From assembly GCA_036365515.1 (NCBI GenBank), contig CM070875.1, positions 7,902,501 through 7,966,500 on the forward strand: DNA of 64,000 bases. Direction: 5' to 3'. Made by a program: the position numbers and the translations under genes. Position 1 is the stretch's first letter. The number at the start of each line of letters is the position of its first letter. The notes beneath the pieces were generated by a model, which was not told the origin of the DNA, made no database searches, and saw nothing but the letters and a program-made list of their open reading frames with translations. Below, in pieces: positions 47,797 through 60,720 of the stretch. This stretch comes from Torymus aiolomorphi. Its lineage: Eukaryota > Arthropoda > Insecta > Hymenoptera > Torymidae.

Positions 47797-49773
47797 CCGT
47801 ATACGCTGATATCTCATGATCTATTCGACCGATTTTAACGGGAGAGTGATCATTTTTTAAGATTTTGCTTCCACAATTGGGGTCAATATTCTATTTTTGT
47901 AAAATTTATTTTTTTTTTTATAGCCATTTTTTAATTTTCAAAATTTTTATTTTCGATTTTTTTAATATTTAGAACAAATATTGTTTATATATCATGAATT
48001 CTCTGTATGTAGGATAAAATTATCTACAATTTAAAAAAAAAAAGTCGGTAGCTATATTTCGTCATAAGTTATTGATGAAAACGTAATTTTTTGTAAATAG
48101 GTTATATTTCGAAATTAAAAAAAGATATTAACATAAATATTTTTTTGGTTATAAAGGATATTAAGTACTATAAGTTACTAAATTTTTAGGTTTTTTTATT
48201 CATTATTTTTTGAGAAAAAAAATAATTTATAAAAAAAGTGATTTTTTGTCGTTCAATAACTATAGTAAAATTGGCTTAATCACTTTGAAATTCTTTGTAG
48301 GAGTAGATTTTGTATACCAATCGAGTGAGTTCTTTGGGCAAAAGGATTGATCCATAAATTTCGGAGATATTTGAGGTTAAAATTTTTTTCAATTTTTTTT
48401 TAAATCGTAATTTCTCGAGAACGGCTCTATGTATCTAAATGGGGTGGATGGCATTCGAAAGAGAATTAAATTACCTATATTTTCTAAACAAAAATTAATT
48501 CTCTAGCTATCACGGTTCTTTTGTTATTAACAAAAACGTAAAAATTTAAAAATGAAAAAAAATGAGTTTTATATGTTCAATTATTACAAGAGTAAAGTTG
48601 TCTTATTCGCTTCAAAATTCATTGTAGAGGTATATTATTGATAGTTATCGGATGAGTTCTTTTGGCAAAATTATTGGTTCATAAATTTCAGAGATATTTG
48701 AGGTTAAAATTTTTCTAGACATTTTTAAAATGTATTTCTTGAGGATGGCTCTGTGTATCTGAATGGGATGGGTAGCATTTGAAAGAGAATTAAAATATTT
48801 ATATTTTCTAAAAAGAAAAATTTTTTAGTTATCACGGTTTTTTATTATTAACAAAAATGTAAAACTTGAAAAATTGAAAAATGAAAAAAAATCTGTCTTT
48901 ATCAAATTTTTTAAAATACATCATTTAAAGTACATTTAAAATACGCACACATATCCGAAGAACAATCGAACAGACGACAACATGCGTGAGTAACTGAAGA
49001 AAACGAATATTCAGCAAAGAGAAGTCGATCGAATCGTCAAACCATAGTTATTAAAAAACGATGATCTTGTACGAGATGTAGAATCATTCTCTGGATATTA
49101 AAAGAAACAAGCTTACTCTCTAGCACGACACTAGACGAATCCACAACCTTCGATGTTATTTATTTTATAGTTTAAAAATATGAATTTTTCTTATGAAATT
49201 TTTTGTAATCAATCTCAAAATGTAATAATATCAAAATATTAAATAAAATGAATATATTGAACTAACATGTGAATAATATTTATATAAAAAAATTTATTTA
49301 TAAAATCCGAATACAACGTTTTTTATGGAATAATATATAATTATATTATAATTTTTACAGAAATATAATAGAAAATAAAATTGCTTTACTGTATTGCATG
49401 CTGTGCCGCATGTGCGTTGTCTCCCATACAATAATTTTTCTTGTGAACACAATCAAAGAACAACTTTGGAATATTTTTTTTATTTCGAACCAATGTACGA
49501 CGAGAAGCCGTTGACAGTGGACTTGAAAAAGAAAAATTTGATGAAGAATAGAACTTGAAGAAGATTGTTTTCCATTCATATAAGAATTAAAATCACAAAC
49601 AAATAAATTACAAATGGAACCTCAATGAATAGCCATGAAAAAATTACAAGTTAATATTTTCCAAAAAAATTTTCAAATTTTTTTCGTGAAAAATTTATTT
49701 TTCGAATTTTAATTTAATAAAAGGAATCAAAAAATTATTTTGAGGAAGCTACGTGCCAATGAATTGGCAGCGG
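47603..49773 (+). mobile_element. Helentron/HINE-like repeat, copy D (full length)
   Basis: Left end GCTTCCTCATAGAGGAAG (47603-47620), leader AGAAAATGTCCGTATGGATG, pure (GT)n of about 66 bp (47721-47787), then the block CTATTCGACCGATTTTAACG. The body repeats the family blocks at least three times (near 48310, 48620 and 48740). Right end GAGGAAGC (49742-49749), hairpin TGCCAATGAATTGGCA (49754-49769), GCGG and a T-run. Non-coding. Confidence 0.7.
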
Positions 49774-50255
49774 TTTTTGGAATATTTCGTATATTTTATA
49801 TATATACAGAAACAGATATAACTACTGTAATATTAATAACAATTAAATTTGTATCATTAATGGTAATTTAATATTCAAATACAGGTTGTATCTATTATAA
49901 TTACATCATTGGCAATGTTAATAGGCGAAATTATATAACTCATAGGGACGTTAATACTATGACATCTACTTATAGATGAAAAATATAATAATGAAAACCT
50001 CCCTATCTCACAATGAAACATACTTCACTAGGGGAGGGCGGGGCACGTGTGACACCCTAACTTTGATTAAAAATAACAACTAAACCGTGTATTATTTCAA
50101 AATGTACAAAAACGGAATAATTAGATCAGAAAAAATAAAATAAAATAACTATTAACTTTTTCTTCATTTTCTTTTAATTATTGATAAAATACAGAAAAGA
50201 AATTCTGAAAAAAATGCTCTACGTGCCCCACCGGCGGGTGGATTGTGGCACCCGA
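49774..50255. other. AT-rich stretch with a GGGGCACGTGTGACAC segment
   Basis: Mostly AT-rich. The G-rich segment at 50032-50064 may be the left end of the element discussed below for 50256-52995. Confidence 0.3.
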
Positions 50256-50652
50256 CGGGGCACGCATGGCACGATCAAATTTAATATTTTACTATAGGTA
50301 TTTTTCAATTATTTTTTCCAATAATTAATTCTTTAATAATTATGCCATAATAAAATTTTCAAAAATCAAATAATTAATCAGTCTATTGAAAATTTAAAAT
50401 TTTATTTTTATTAAGGAACATGACAATTTTTATTTTAAAATAGATTATTACATTTTAATAAATGATTATATATTATAAATTCCTTCTTATAAAATATGAT
50501 CACAACATAATACTTTTGTTTGATTAACAAATTATCATTATTATTACAATAAGTTTAAATTTAAAGATTTCGCATCATTTTCACTATGTAGCATATTTGA
50601 ACTACCTGACCATTGAAAAAGGCAGTTGAGTATCTACAATTGATTCTTCAGG

Positions 50653-51844
50653 TAGGGATGCACGAATACTCGACTCGACGTGTTTGAACAGTATCGAACT
50701 ATTTTTTCGAACTCGAGTCGAATACTCGATACTTCGAACTGTTCAATATCATCCGAACTACTCGAACACAATCAAACTGTTCGAACCAAATGAACTATTC
50801 GGACGTAACCGAACTACTCGGACGTGATCGAACTGTTCGGATGAGATCGAACTACTCGATTTTATCGAACTGTTCGGACCATGTCGGACTACTCGATTTC
50901 GTCGAACTGTTCGAACGAGATCGAACTATTCGGTTTCATCGAACTGTTCGAACCAAGTCGGACTATTCGATTTTATCGAACTATTCGGACCAGATCGGAC
51001 TATTCGATTTCGTCAAATTGTTCGAATCAGGTCGGACTATTCAATTTATGTCAAATTATTCGAATCACGTCGAATGCGAACCCTAGAGTCTCGAATCTCA
51101 AAAGGAGTAACAAAAAAAGATAAACATAGACCGGTAGGCGTGCTTAACGCACTAAGTAACTATAACAGATAATATTTTATTGTATCAGATATGAATATAG
51201 AGATTGTCAGCACTCTGTAGAAAAAGTGAGGCGGCTTCATACATTGCACACGGTATGCTGCTACTTCTCACGGCCAAGGAGATTCGGTAAAAAATTCAGG
51301 AAAAAATAGAGAGGTAGAAGTGCTAGAAACCACTTTTCAACCGTCATTGAACTATTCAATCGGACTTCGAATATAGTTTAATTATATCGCATAGTTTGAT
51401 CATTTGCAACAGTTTAAATATATTGAACAATTCGATCATATCAAACTGTTCGATTTAACTTCGAACAGTTTGATTATTTCGAACAGTTCGACACGATCGA
51501 CTAGTTCGATTATTTCGGATAGTTCGAAGTCGATCGAACTGTCCGATCATTTTGAACTCTTCCATCATGTCGAACAGTTCGAAGTCGATCGAACTGTCCG
51601 ATCATTTCGAACTGTTCGATCATGTCGAACAGTTCGAAGTCGATCGAACTGTCCAATCATTTCGAACTGTCTGATCATTTTGAACTATTCGCTCATGTCG
51701 AACAGTTCGAAGTCGATCGAACTGTCCGATCATTTCGAACTATTCGATTGAGTTCGAGTAGTTTGATACATTCGAGTAATCAGTTCGACTCGACTCGAGA
51801 ATTTGGACCGAGTAGTTCGAATTTCGAACAGTCCGACACCCCTA
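50653..51844. mobile_element. hAT-type element filled with TTCGAAC-type repeats
   Basis: The 8-bp duplication TCTTCAGG lies at 50645-50652 and 51845-51852. Ends TAGGGATGCACG and, in complement, TAGGGGTGTCGG. The interior is a degenerate array of about 20-24-bp units built on CGAACTGTTCGA-type imperfect palindromes; the right third has a regular long unit (GAACAGTTCGAAGTCGATCG at about 51514, 51573, 51627 and 51698). Open frames through it (for example 50790-51086) are periodic by-products. Confidence 0.75.
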
Positions 51845-52043
51845 TCTTCAGGTATTACTTCTCTAAAGTAATTTTCATTATTTACGGAAGCTGAATTATT
51901 ATTAACAATGGATAAATCAAGCTGATTTATTAATAAGCACATTTTCAATAGCCAAGTGCATTTGTTCATTGCTCCAATTATATTTATCTGTTTTTTTTTT
52001 ATACTTTCTTACCATTGTTTTTTCTACTCTAAATATAACTTAA

Positions 52044-52837
52044 GGTAATGTGTACTTACCGACAAATTTTAGAACATATATATCTTTTGCAAATAATAAT
52101 AGAATTACTAAAAAAAAAAATTGAGTATAGTATTTATATATACGGAGCGCCTGACAGAGCTGTTTTTCCAAAAATCTACTCAGAATTTATTTAATTAAAT
52201 AAAAGCCGCAATGTCGATAAGTAGGGATCTGTAATACTTCGAATTTTGCCAGTTTTAAAACGAGCGTATCTCATGGAAATGCTGATAGAATCGCACAAAA
52301 AAAAATCTGAGCATAGTATTTACATACACGGAGCGCCTGACAGAATTGTTTTTCCAAATAAACGTTCGAATGTTTATTAATTAAATAATGAAATTGGGTT
52401 GATTTTGAGGTTCACATCGCCTTAATACGCAGTCGAAATAATCGTTATTTACTTATTAAGGCGATGTGAACCTCAAAATCAACCCAATTTCATTATTTAA
52501 TTCATAAACATTCGAACGTTTATTTGGAAAAACAATTCTGTCAGGCGCTCCGTGTATGTAAATACTATGCTCAGATTTTTTTTTGTGCGATTCTATCAGC
52601 ATTTCCATGAGATACGCTCGTTTTAATACTGGCAAAATTCGAAGTATTACAGATCCCTACTTATCGGCATTGCGGCTTTTATTTAATTAAATAAATTCTG
52701 AGTAGATTTTTGGAAAAACAGCTCTGTCAGGCGCTCCGTATATATAAATACTATACTCAATTTTTTTTTTTAGTAATTCAATTATTATTTGCAAAAGATA
52801 TACATGTTCTAAAATTTGTCGGTAAGTACACATTATC
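52044..52837. mobile_element. TTAA-flanked palindromic element (794 bp)
   Basis: TTAA at 52040-52043 and 52838-52841. The arms of about 395 bp are nearly perfect complements around about 52440. Each arm holds two CGGAGCGCCTGACAGA blocks, the same motif as in the 29.3-kb element. Confidence 0.85.
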
Positions 52838-53029
52838 TTAATGTAATAATTGAAACTAAAAATTAGTTAAAACTAAATTATTGCACTGCGTAGTTGTTAG
52901 CCCATCTTGCTCCGTTTTTGGTTTGTAGGTTACATCACTTCGCTCGGCGGCTGCCGCGGCGCACTGATACGCCCGAGTGTGCCATGCGTGCCCCGCCAAG
53001 GTGTCACGTCATGCCCCATTTTAATACCA

Positions 53030-53340
53030 TTTTCATTTTTTAATTATATTATTTATAAAGATTTTCTGAAAATAACAAAAACAGGGCTTGAAAGATAAAA
53101 GTTGAAACTATCAAATAGGCAACTGGTATTATCTAACAGCAGTCAAAGCTATATATATATATATATTCCACCAGAAGGCAAAACCATGCTTTTTTACCAT
53201 GCGGGGAAAAATCAAATCAGTTACCTCTCAAACCTCCAAAAATAACAAAGACAAATCGCTCGCTCTTCTCCCTTTTACCCCGCGTGCAATTAAAAACCTC
53301 CCACTCAGCGAATTAATTACAACGAATTAATAACGCGGCT
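53030..53340. promoter_or_regulatory. region upstream of the transporter exon (C-rich flank)
   Basis: Contains a short (TA)n and a C/A-rich segment (53200-53310), as at the left of the other islands. Core promoter not identified. Confidence 0.3.
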
Positions 53341-53348
53341 ATACGCAT

Positions 53349-53523
<175 letters not shown>

Positions 53524-53617
53524 TCGGCAACTACCGCACGGGCTAGCGAGACACTAATTGCTCATATACATATACGTTTTTGCAGGAGGTCGGAGGAGGT
53601 CGAAGGCTGCTGCAGCC

Positions 53618-53858
53618 ATGGGAGGGGGGATATACGTGGCGGGGACGGCGGGCCTGCTGGTCCTCTACGTCGCGGTCCTGATCGTGGGCGCCTGGGCCGC
53701 GGCCGCCACGGCGGTGAGGCGCCGACGCGACGGCCCCCGGCATCATCAACATCATCATCAGCAGCAGCGGCATTATCCGCACGCCGGTGCCGGGCAGAAC
53801 GAGCTGAACCTCGCCAGCCGCAGGATCGGACTAATGCTCGGCATCTTGTCCCTCGTAG
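53618..53858 (+). CDS. sodium:solute symporter, first coding exon (choline-transporter-like)
   Basis: The exon starts after a good acceptor (TTTTTGCAG, ending 53585). The ATG is at 53618 and the donor G|GTAATG at 53859, leaving phase 1. The 80 residues begin MGGGIYVAGTAGLLVLYVAV and continue LIVGAWAA, a first transmembrane helix. A basic and His/Gln-rich loop (RRRR, HHQHHHQQQ) follows, then ELNLASRRIGLMLGILSLVG, which matches the start of helix 2 in SLC5-type transporters, where high-affinity choline transporters read LAGRNIGL. The family imports choline with sodium into cholinergic terminals. The His-rich loop looks longer than usual. No later exon (expected TATWVGGGY-like) is found before 64000, so the first intron exceeds 10 kb. 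Other SLC5 members are possible. Confidence 0.6.
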
Positions 53859-53879
53859 GTAATGGATAACGCGCGCCAT

Positions 53880-54699
53880 TTAAGTGTTGTTGTTGTTGGT
53901 TTTGACATTTTTTCTTTCGATATGCCATGGATGCGGATAATAATGGGTGTGTCTATATATGCTGAATTTTATTTGATATTGTTTTGGAGCTGGATTTGTT
54001 GTTTTTACGCTCTATAGGGAGGATGCTAATCCTTCTTTATATACAGTATAATATTTAAAAAATTCGTTTTGCCTAAAGGAGGCTAATTACGAATTGTTAA
54101 CGGTAAAAAGATTGAACGTTTAACTGTGTTGAGGTTTTCGTTATTCCAGTTTTAAGTTTGTTTATGCTTTTATTAAAGCATTTTTCATTCAATGATTTAT
54201 AATATAATTATATTTGGTTATGAATTCAGAAACGACATAAAGTGTCAAGTCATATGATTTAATAATTTAATTGTTTTACGATAAGAGAACAAAATTTCTG
54301 TGACCTTTAATAGCACTTCTTTAATTTCGATTGACAATTAATTAACTAGAAGTTCATGTACTATCTCCGATTTACGAATTTCGCTGAAACTTTATATTTT
54401 TTAGGCGTTAAAATGTTGAGGGAGCCGAGATAGTAAGCCCGAGCACTTCGAAAAACTAAAATTAAGCACTTTTTTAGTTTTATTTACAAAATAATTTTGA
54501 AAAAAGCCCTCTTTTCAAACGGTACTTATTTAAGTTTAGAAAACGCGTACATACAATTTTAAAACTTTAAACTAGTTATACTTCAGGTGATTAATCATGG
54601 TCTTAGTGATTAATCATAGGCTCCTCCCTTCTTGCATCTTTACCAATATAATAAATTGATATAACTGCATTTATAATAGTAAATACTATAGTTTCATGT
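53880..54699. other. intron of the transporter gene
   Basis: G/T-rich at first (53885-53970), then AT-rich. Nothing recognised. Confidence 0.35.
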
Positions 54700-55195
54700 C
54701 CCTGGTGGAAATATAAGACATTTTATAACTAATAACTGACTATTTATTTTAGAAACTTGCTATAAAATGGGAATTTATCTTGTCCAGTTTCTAGCTCCCG
54801 GTGAAACGCTTTTCCCCCTATTATATGACCATTTAATAGATTGATAAATAGAATGATTTTTTCGAAGACAAGCACAAACTTGTTCTTGAGTATTTTAATA
54901 GTACATTACGATACATGTGCCTTAAGTAGCCTATTATTGCACGGCGTGAAGTTAGGGCCCGAGCGCAGCGAGGGTTCATGATCAGTTTTAATACCTTTAA
55001 AATACTCAAGAACAAGCTTGTGTTTGTCTTCGCAAAACTCATTCTATTTTTCAATCTATTAAATGTTCGAATAATAGGGAAAAAAGTGTTTTACCGGGAG
55101 CTAGAAACTGGAAAAGGGAAATTCCCATTTTATAGCAAGTTTCTAATATAAATGGCCAGTTAATAGTTAGAAAATGTTTTGAATTTCCACCAGGG
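54700..55195. mobile_element. CCCTGGTGGAAAT-ended fold-back (496 bp)
   Basis: CCCTGGTGGAAAT at the left and ATTTCCACCAGGG at the right. Arms of about 230 bp mirror each other: for example TGCTATAAAATGGGAATTTA against AATTCCCATTTTATAGCA, and TACTCAAGAACAAG in inverse at 54880-54895. The unpaired centre (54940-54985) holds GGGCCCGAGCGCAGCGAGGG. Confidence 0.8.
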
Positions 55196-55230
55196 AAGTG
55201 TACTTATAAATTTTAAATTAATCATAACTC

Positions 55231-55451
55231 AGTTTTCCCACGTGTAAAAGTTAATAAGGATTACTTTTAAACAAGTTTCATGAATTTAAATGAATAAATG
55301 AACTTGTATTTTGTAGAGAAAATTCAAACGTTCAGTGGACATTTAAAATGACTCCAAATTTTTCTCTACAAAATACAGATTTATTAATGGAATTTAATTT
55401 GGGAAAACTCTTGTAATCGTGCGTTTAATACTAATTACACGTGGGAAAACT
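55231..55451. mobile_element. small MITE, 17-bp ends (221 bp)
   Basis: AGTTTTCCCACGTGTAA at 55231-55247 and its exact complement at 55435-55451. Inner arms pair as well (TTGTAGAGAAAATT against AATTTTTCTCTACAA). Confidence 0.7.
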
Positions 55452-56219
55452 TTATTTTTACGTTAATATTGCCCCAAATTTTTGTAATTAACAAAAAACA
55501 CTTTTGACAGTAGGTGGCGTTCCAATCGGGGTAGAGAGCACTCTTAAGTGCGGGCTTAGGTCACACTGTGCTATAAAGGTATTAAAACTGATCAGTTTTT
55601 TAGTCTGGAAATAGCTAGTAGAAGGCTTGCTATTATGACAAGGAGTGAGAGAGACAGAATGAGATGGAGAAATAAAAGTTTTACTGAATTATTTATAGAA
55701 GGAGTACAACGAATGATTTTTTAGTTAATGTTATTTATTTATATTTTGGTAAGCCATCCAATGCACTTTAATGCCCTTTCATATACGATCGAATTAGTAA
55801 AAAAATCAAATACGAATATTTTTTGTGACATCAATCTAAGAAATAGGCAAATAATGGTCAAAAAATCGTTTCATCATAGCCATTAATTAGACAGTTTTAC
55901 TAAAATTTTCTAACTTCTTGGCCATTTCATATAGATCAATTTCTTCCAGGGGTACTTTCTTCCTTTTCTTATATTCATAAATAAGCGAAATCTGTCTTAT
56001 CCATAAGCACTGAAACTGTTAAAGCTATATTTTCGCATATTAAATTTTAACGTCAAATTAAATATGTTACACATCTTGGTTAAATTTTTTTCCAGCATGA
56101 TCTTGCTACGATTTTTAAAATTTATATTAGAAAAAACACCAGACCTAATCGAGGACCTAATACTCGTCACAAAAAAGAAAAAATTCAAAATCCAGTAAAA
56201 ATGAAAAGATTGCTCCAAA
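55452..56219. other. intronic AT-rich stretch
   Basis: Contains AAAGGTATTAAAACTGATCAG (about 55577-55597), the inverse of a segment in the centre of the fold-back at 54.98 kb. Nothing else recognised. Confidence 0.3.
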
Positions 56220-56850
56220 AATTGAAACCATCAAAGTCAACAGACGACTATAACTCACCTCCTGGGGCCATAAAAAACAAACCCCCAACAAACGCAAACT
56301 AACCTAATATCTTATTAACGAAATCTCCGTTCCTCGTTGGACGCGCGCGCGCGCGGCGTTGAATTTTCGAGAAGGACGAGCGTTTTGCAGACTCACTTAA
56401 TCCGCCACAAAAGCCGCAATCTCAGCGCGGAAAAGTGAGCAAGAGGAGTTCCGGGGTCGCGCGACTCGCGCGTTTTATATACACAGCGCGCGCGCGCGCG
56501 TAATCCCGTTGCCCCGGCAATAAAGAGCGGCGGCCGCGAGGCTTTATTAACCTCCCGAAGATGAAGCAGAGGAAAGAAGAGGAAAGAAGAGAAATAGACA
56601 TGCTTTCATTGGCCGAGAAGGAGTCGAGTGCGGAAGAAAAAATCCGAACAATGCGAGGAAAGCAGCGCGCACAGCCGAATGGCTCGCCTTAATTAGCGGT
56701 TGTTGTTATATATCTCTTCGCGCACGGCGGCTGTTTTAATCATGAGGAGGGTAAAGGTAGTTTTTCAACGTTGCGCCTGATTAAAATCCATCGCGATCGG
56801 TTGATTTGATGCATGGAGGGACCGTGAGAGTTCGTGCATATTTATCGATA
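56220..56850. other. GC-rich island 12 (skew switch)
   Basis: C/A-rich left flank (56250-56310), GCGCGCGC-rich centre (56340-56550) and G-rich right flank (56740-56850). Lies in the transporter intron. Confidence 0.5.
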
Positions 56851-57299
56851 AATAGAGTGCAAAATGTTTTTTTTTTTAATGTGGAAAGAAATGAGCGGAA
56901 ACATGCTACTAATTAGTAGGTGATGCAGTAAAATTTGCGAAATTATTGGAAATCATTAAGTATAATCGACTTTTTTAATCTTCCGATGATTTGATTTATA
57001 AACATTTGGTTATTTAAGTGCCGAATACTGTTCGTATAATCGGATTATTTTAAATTAATATTTGCCTGATTTATTGAACTAGAAATATCTATTTTCGCGA
57101 TTCACTTAAAATACATATTACTCTGTTATATTTTCAATCTGAATTTTCGCTTACAATTCATTTTCATCAATTTTTTTTCTTTTTATTATATTTATTATCG
57201 ATTTCATTATATCTTCACATCGTGTTCATTCTGAATAACCCACGTACTTTCATTAAATATTATTAATTCCGCGTATTATATAGAAAATATTTCGGAAAT

Positions 57300-57780
57300 T
57301 AACCCTGAAGAAAAAACGAGGAAAAACGAGGCCCGCTCACCTCACCGCTATATACCACACTGATTCTTCCTCCCTTTCTCAACAAACTGCCACAAAGACA
57401 AAGCTTCTGTACTCGAGGAGTGAGAGTCCCACGGGCGTTCCCCGCCTCCAAACTTCTCGCGGCGGTTATTCGGGAAAGTTTGCGCGAAGCGAAATTAAAC
57501 GGCGCGAACGTCGTCGCGGGATTCGTCGTCTTAGGTATACACTATTGTACGCGACCGCTGCGGTCACCGGGGAAATCGAGGAACAACGTCGTGATATATA
57601 TTTTGGATGTAAACGGCTGACGGGCGGCGAGACATGCGACGGTAGGCCGAAAAGTGGCATTGTTTCGGTGCGCGCGACTTTGGGGTTTGATTAATGCAGG
57701 AGAGGCGTGATGACTGACGGTTGTTTTCGAATAGTTATAGAATGTTCTAATTTGACGGTGGAATGTATGCGAGTTTATTA
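57300..57780. other. GC-rich island 13 (skew switch)
   Basis: 57361-57420 has 18 C and 9 G; 57661-57720 has 24 G and 9 C. The CpG-rich centre is at 57420-57580. Confidence 0.5.
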
Positions 57781-58262
57781 ACGAATTTTGAGCCGTAATT
57801 ATATCGAACGAAATCTTATAATATTTTTTCAAACTGTGTATATATTATACTATAGTTTACTGATTATTAATTTATTATGGGAAACATAAATTAATAATAT
57901 ATATGTACAAATCCGCGGAGTGCAAAGAACAACTTGCGTACAAAAACGGAAAAAATTTTTTTTGAGGGCACACCTACCACATATAAGGTTTTTTCAGTTC
58001 TTTGGGGGTCCCCCAACATGAAAATACACGTGAACACTCATTATTCGTTGCCAAGCTTTTTTGCCGACGAAATCAATTTTTCTTATGGAAATCTAACATG
58101 GGAAAAATGGAGGAAAAGTAGTCATGATGATTAACCGATAGCAAACTATTGAAAAGGATTAAAGTTGAAGAACAGAGCTTTAATTTGAGACTAGAATCGT
58201 TAAAATCGGTCGATTCTGTGCAAAGCTACGTAAATTTGAAAATGGCGAATAATTACGAAAAT

Positions 58263-60720
58263 GAGCGATTTTTTCAAACCCACTGTAACGGAACCGTCTA
58301 CGATGGGAAAATTTTTTTTTGTATATATTTTTATGCGATGAACCATAGTCATAACCCTGAACACCTACTACCCTACCGATACTATTGCACCAAGGGTTGT
58401 AGATGTGACCTGCGCTTCTCGGAGTCTCAAGCTGTCATAAAACACCGACGCGGCGCATGCTTTAAAATTTCTGAATTTTTAATCTTGTAATTTCCTTTTC
58501 CTTAAAAGGCTATATTTAGACTTAATATAAAAACGGACTGTAAACTTTCCTTTCTTCTTGATAAAGACAAACACTACTTTTAAATAAATAAAAATTATAT
58601 CCGATTATACCTACGATCACAGATACTGTAAAATTATAATACGCAATTGTTTATCGAAGATTATTATATTCTCTTGTACAAAAGTAAGTAACCTCACTCT
58701 AATAAAAAAATGTTCAATAGTAAAACCTTTAGTTGAATTACAATATTTCTGCAATACAATTTTATTTAGAAATACTTCAGTTGTATTAATGAGTTAGTTA
58801 TAAATTAGGGTTAATTTTCTACAAGGATATATTTTAAATAATAATTTAAGTACGAATTGTTAAACAAACCCTTGTGCAATAATCACAATTGTAATTCTTC
58901 CTTTATACGTTTGACCTAACTAGCAAACCGTTCCAAACGCGAGGTATAAGAGTTTATAAGGTTTTCCATTCACAATCACAAACAAATATAAAATTACAAT
59001 AACTACTTTAAGACACATTCATGAAAGAATATTTTTCCTACTCAAATAATGAAACTTATTCAACCTTCTGTTTTTCTTCTGCTATAAATAAATAAACTGT
59101 TTTATTACATATCACAAATTTAACAAACATTTTTGGATTTTGAACAATTACTGTGAGTTGAAAATATTCCTTCAAAATGTGGAATTAGCCTTAAGAAGAC
59201 GATAGCCCTAGCGGATGCGTAATCTTGGGGCTGTAAAACACATGGCCCATACTAAATATAGATACGACGCTTTCCCACGCAGGGACGCGCTTTTCCGAGT
59301 TTTTCAAAACATGACTTATACTATACATTGAAATATTATTTTACATTATCTCTCAAACCGTTATCAATAAAATTATTTTAACAACAACCGATATTAAATA
59401 TAACAGTAAGGAAATTAGGAAAAATAATATTAATTATATATATTCTTTGTTAAATTGCAATCAACAGCTTTGTTGTTTTTGTATTAATAATACAAAGATC
59501 TAGTAACAAAAACCCAAAAATATAGCTCTATGAGTAACCATATGCATTTTATAAACGCAACCTATAACCATGTAAAGAATCTTTATTAACCAACGATAAA
59601 TAATTACTATAATAGCTATTATATTATATAAATCAACAAGTTTTGATAACAAAGCATTTAGGTTTTAGTTTATTTTAGATAATTGACTGTTATTATAAAT
59701 TTATCATATATGATTTCATTGTAAATTAGATTATTAAGTTAGTAAAATTTTGTATTCCGAATAACTATCATTAAAATAGTCGTAGCATTTTCATTCAAGT
59801 TGTAATATCTTGCTACATAATTATTTAGTAAGATAAATAATTCAATTCATGGTAGAATATCTAGATTGTTAATTATAGGAAAAACCGAGACAAAGAAGAT
59901 GTTTGTCAGCTACATCAGCCCCAAAACACATGGCTCGTCTAAAAATAGATTTTTCTCAGTCTTCCTGCGCGGAGACGCATTTTCCAGCATCTTTTGGGAC
60001 TCAATGTACTATAGCATAAGAATATTATTTTAGAATAACGCTAGATATCTCATTAATTATAATTAGAAAAATAATTTTTGTTTAAGATAAAAGTTGCATT
60101 ATGTTAAGTAAAAATTAAGAGATGAGAAAATCCATTATTATAATATGTTTTTAGTAATAATAATCCATTTGTCTATTTCTACTAGATTAACTAACTAGAC
60201 TTTAAGTTTAGATGATAAACTGTTTAGAATTTGAATAATACATTTGTAATTCGTACGTTTTCTTAATAATAATTAACTATTATGACTATTTATAAGTAAT
60301 TTTCATTGTTAATGCAAGTTTTATGAAATATACACATTAGATAAAACATTTTACTGGACAATAGTTGTATTTTAACACATTGTTACTTACGAAAACTAAT
60401 TAAATTTCAAATATTTTAAATAAATAATAGAAAATCTAAGGAAAATGTATTAATTTAATAAAATAACTTAATAATATGATTGATATATTAGCTAGAATGA
60501 ATAGTCTAATGTTTTTATAAAGTTTGCATAAGAAATTTCATTGTTTAATGTATAATTAAGTTTATAAAATTTGTAATGCGTTTAACTCCTGTTGTAATAG
60601 ACCGATAACTTCCGTTCAAATTTGTATTTTCATTTTAGAACAAAATGTAATAGAATAACATATTTTATAATTTATAAACTGCCAACATTGTATAATTTTC
60701 AGCAAGTAACAGAAAATTGA
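58263..60720. other. AT-rich interior of the large element
   Basis: A 113-aa frame (58149-58490, +) partly lies in the terminal repeat and matches nothing known to me. Two related GC-richer segments occur about 0.7 kb apart: both contain AAAACACATGGC followed by TAAAxATAGAT and GxGACGCxxTTTCC (about 59225-59300 and 59920-59990). Confidence 0.4.

Larger units (their letters stand above)
50256..52995. mobile_element. possible composite element bounded by 17-bp inverted repeats
   Basis: CGGGGCACGCATGGCAC (50256-50272) is the exact complement of GTGCCATGCGTGCCCCG (52979-52995). Related GTGTGACACC and GGTGTCACGT motifs lie outside each. The interior contains the hAT-type element and the TTAA palindrome. 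True ends are unresolved. Confidence 0.45.

Noticed and set aside
50790..51894. Open frames of 80-115 aa rich in Ser, Asn and Arg
   Set aside because: They are translations of the TTCGAAC repeat array and shift between frames with the repeats.
58149..58490. 113-aa frame with several Cys and His residues, possible zinc finger
   Set aside because: Its first half lies in the terminal repeat; the Cys/His spacing fits no zinc-finger class I can name, and the relative at 35.6 kb has a stop in this part.
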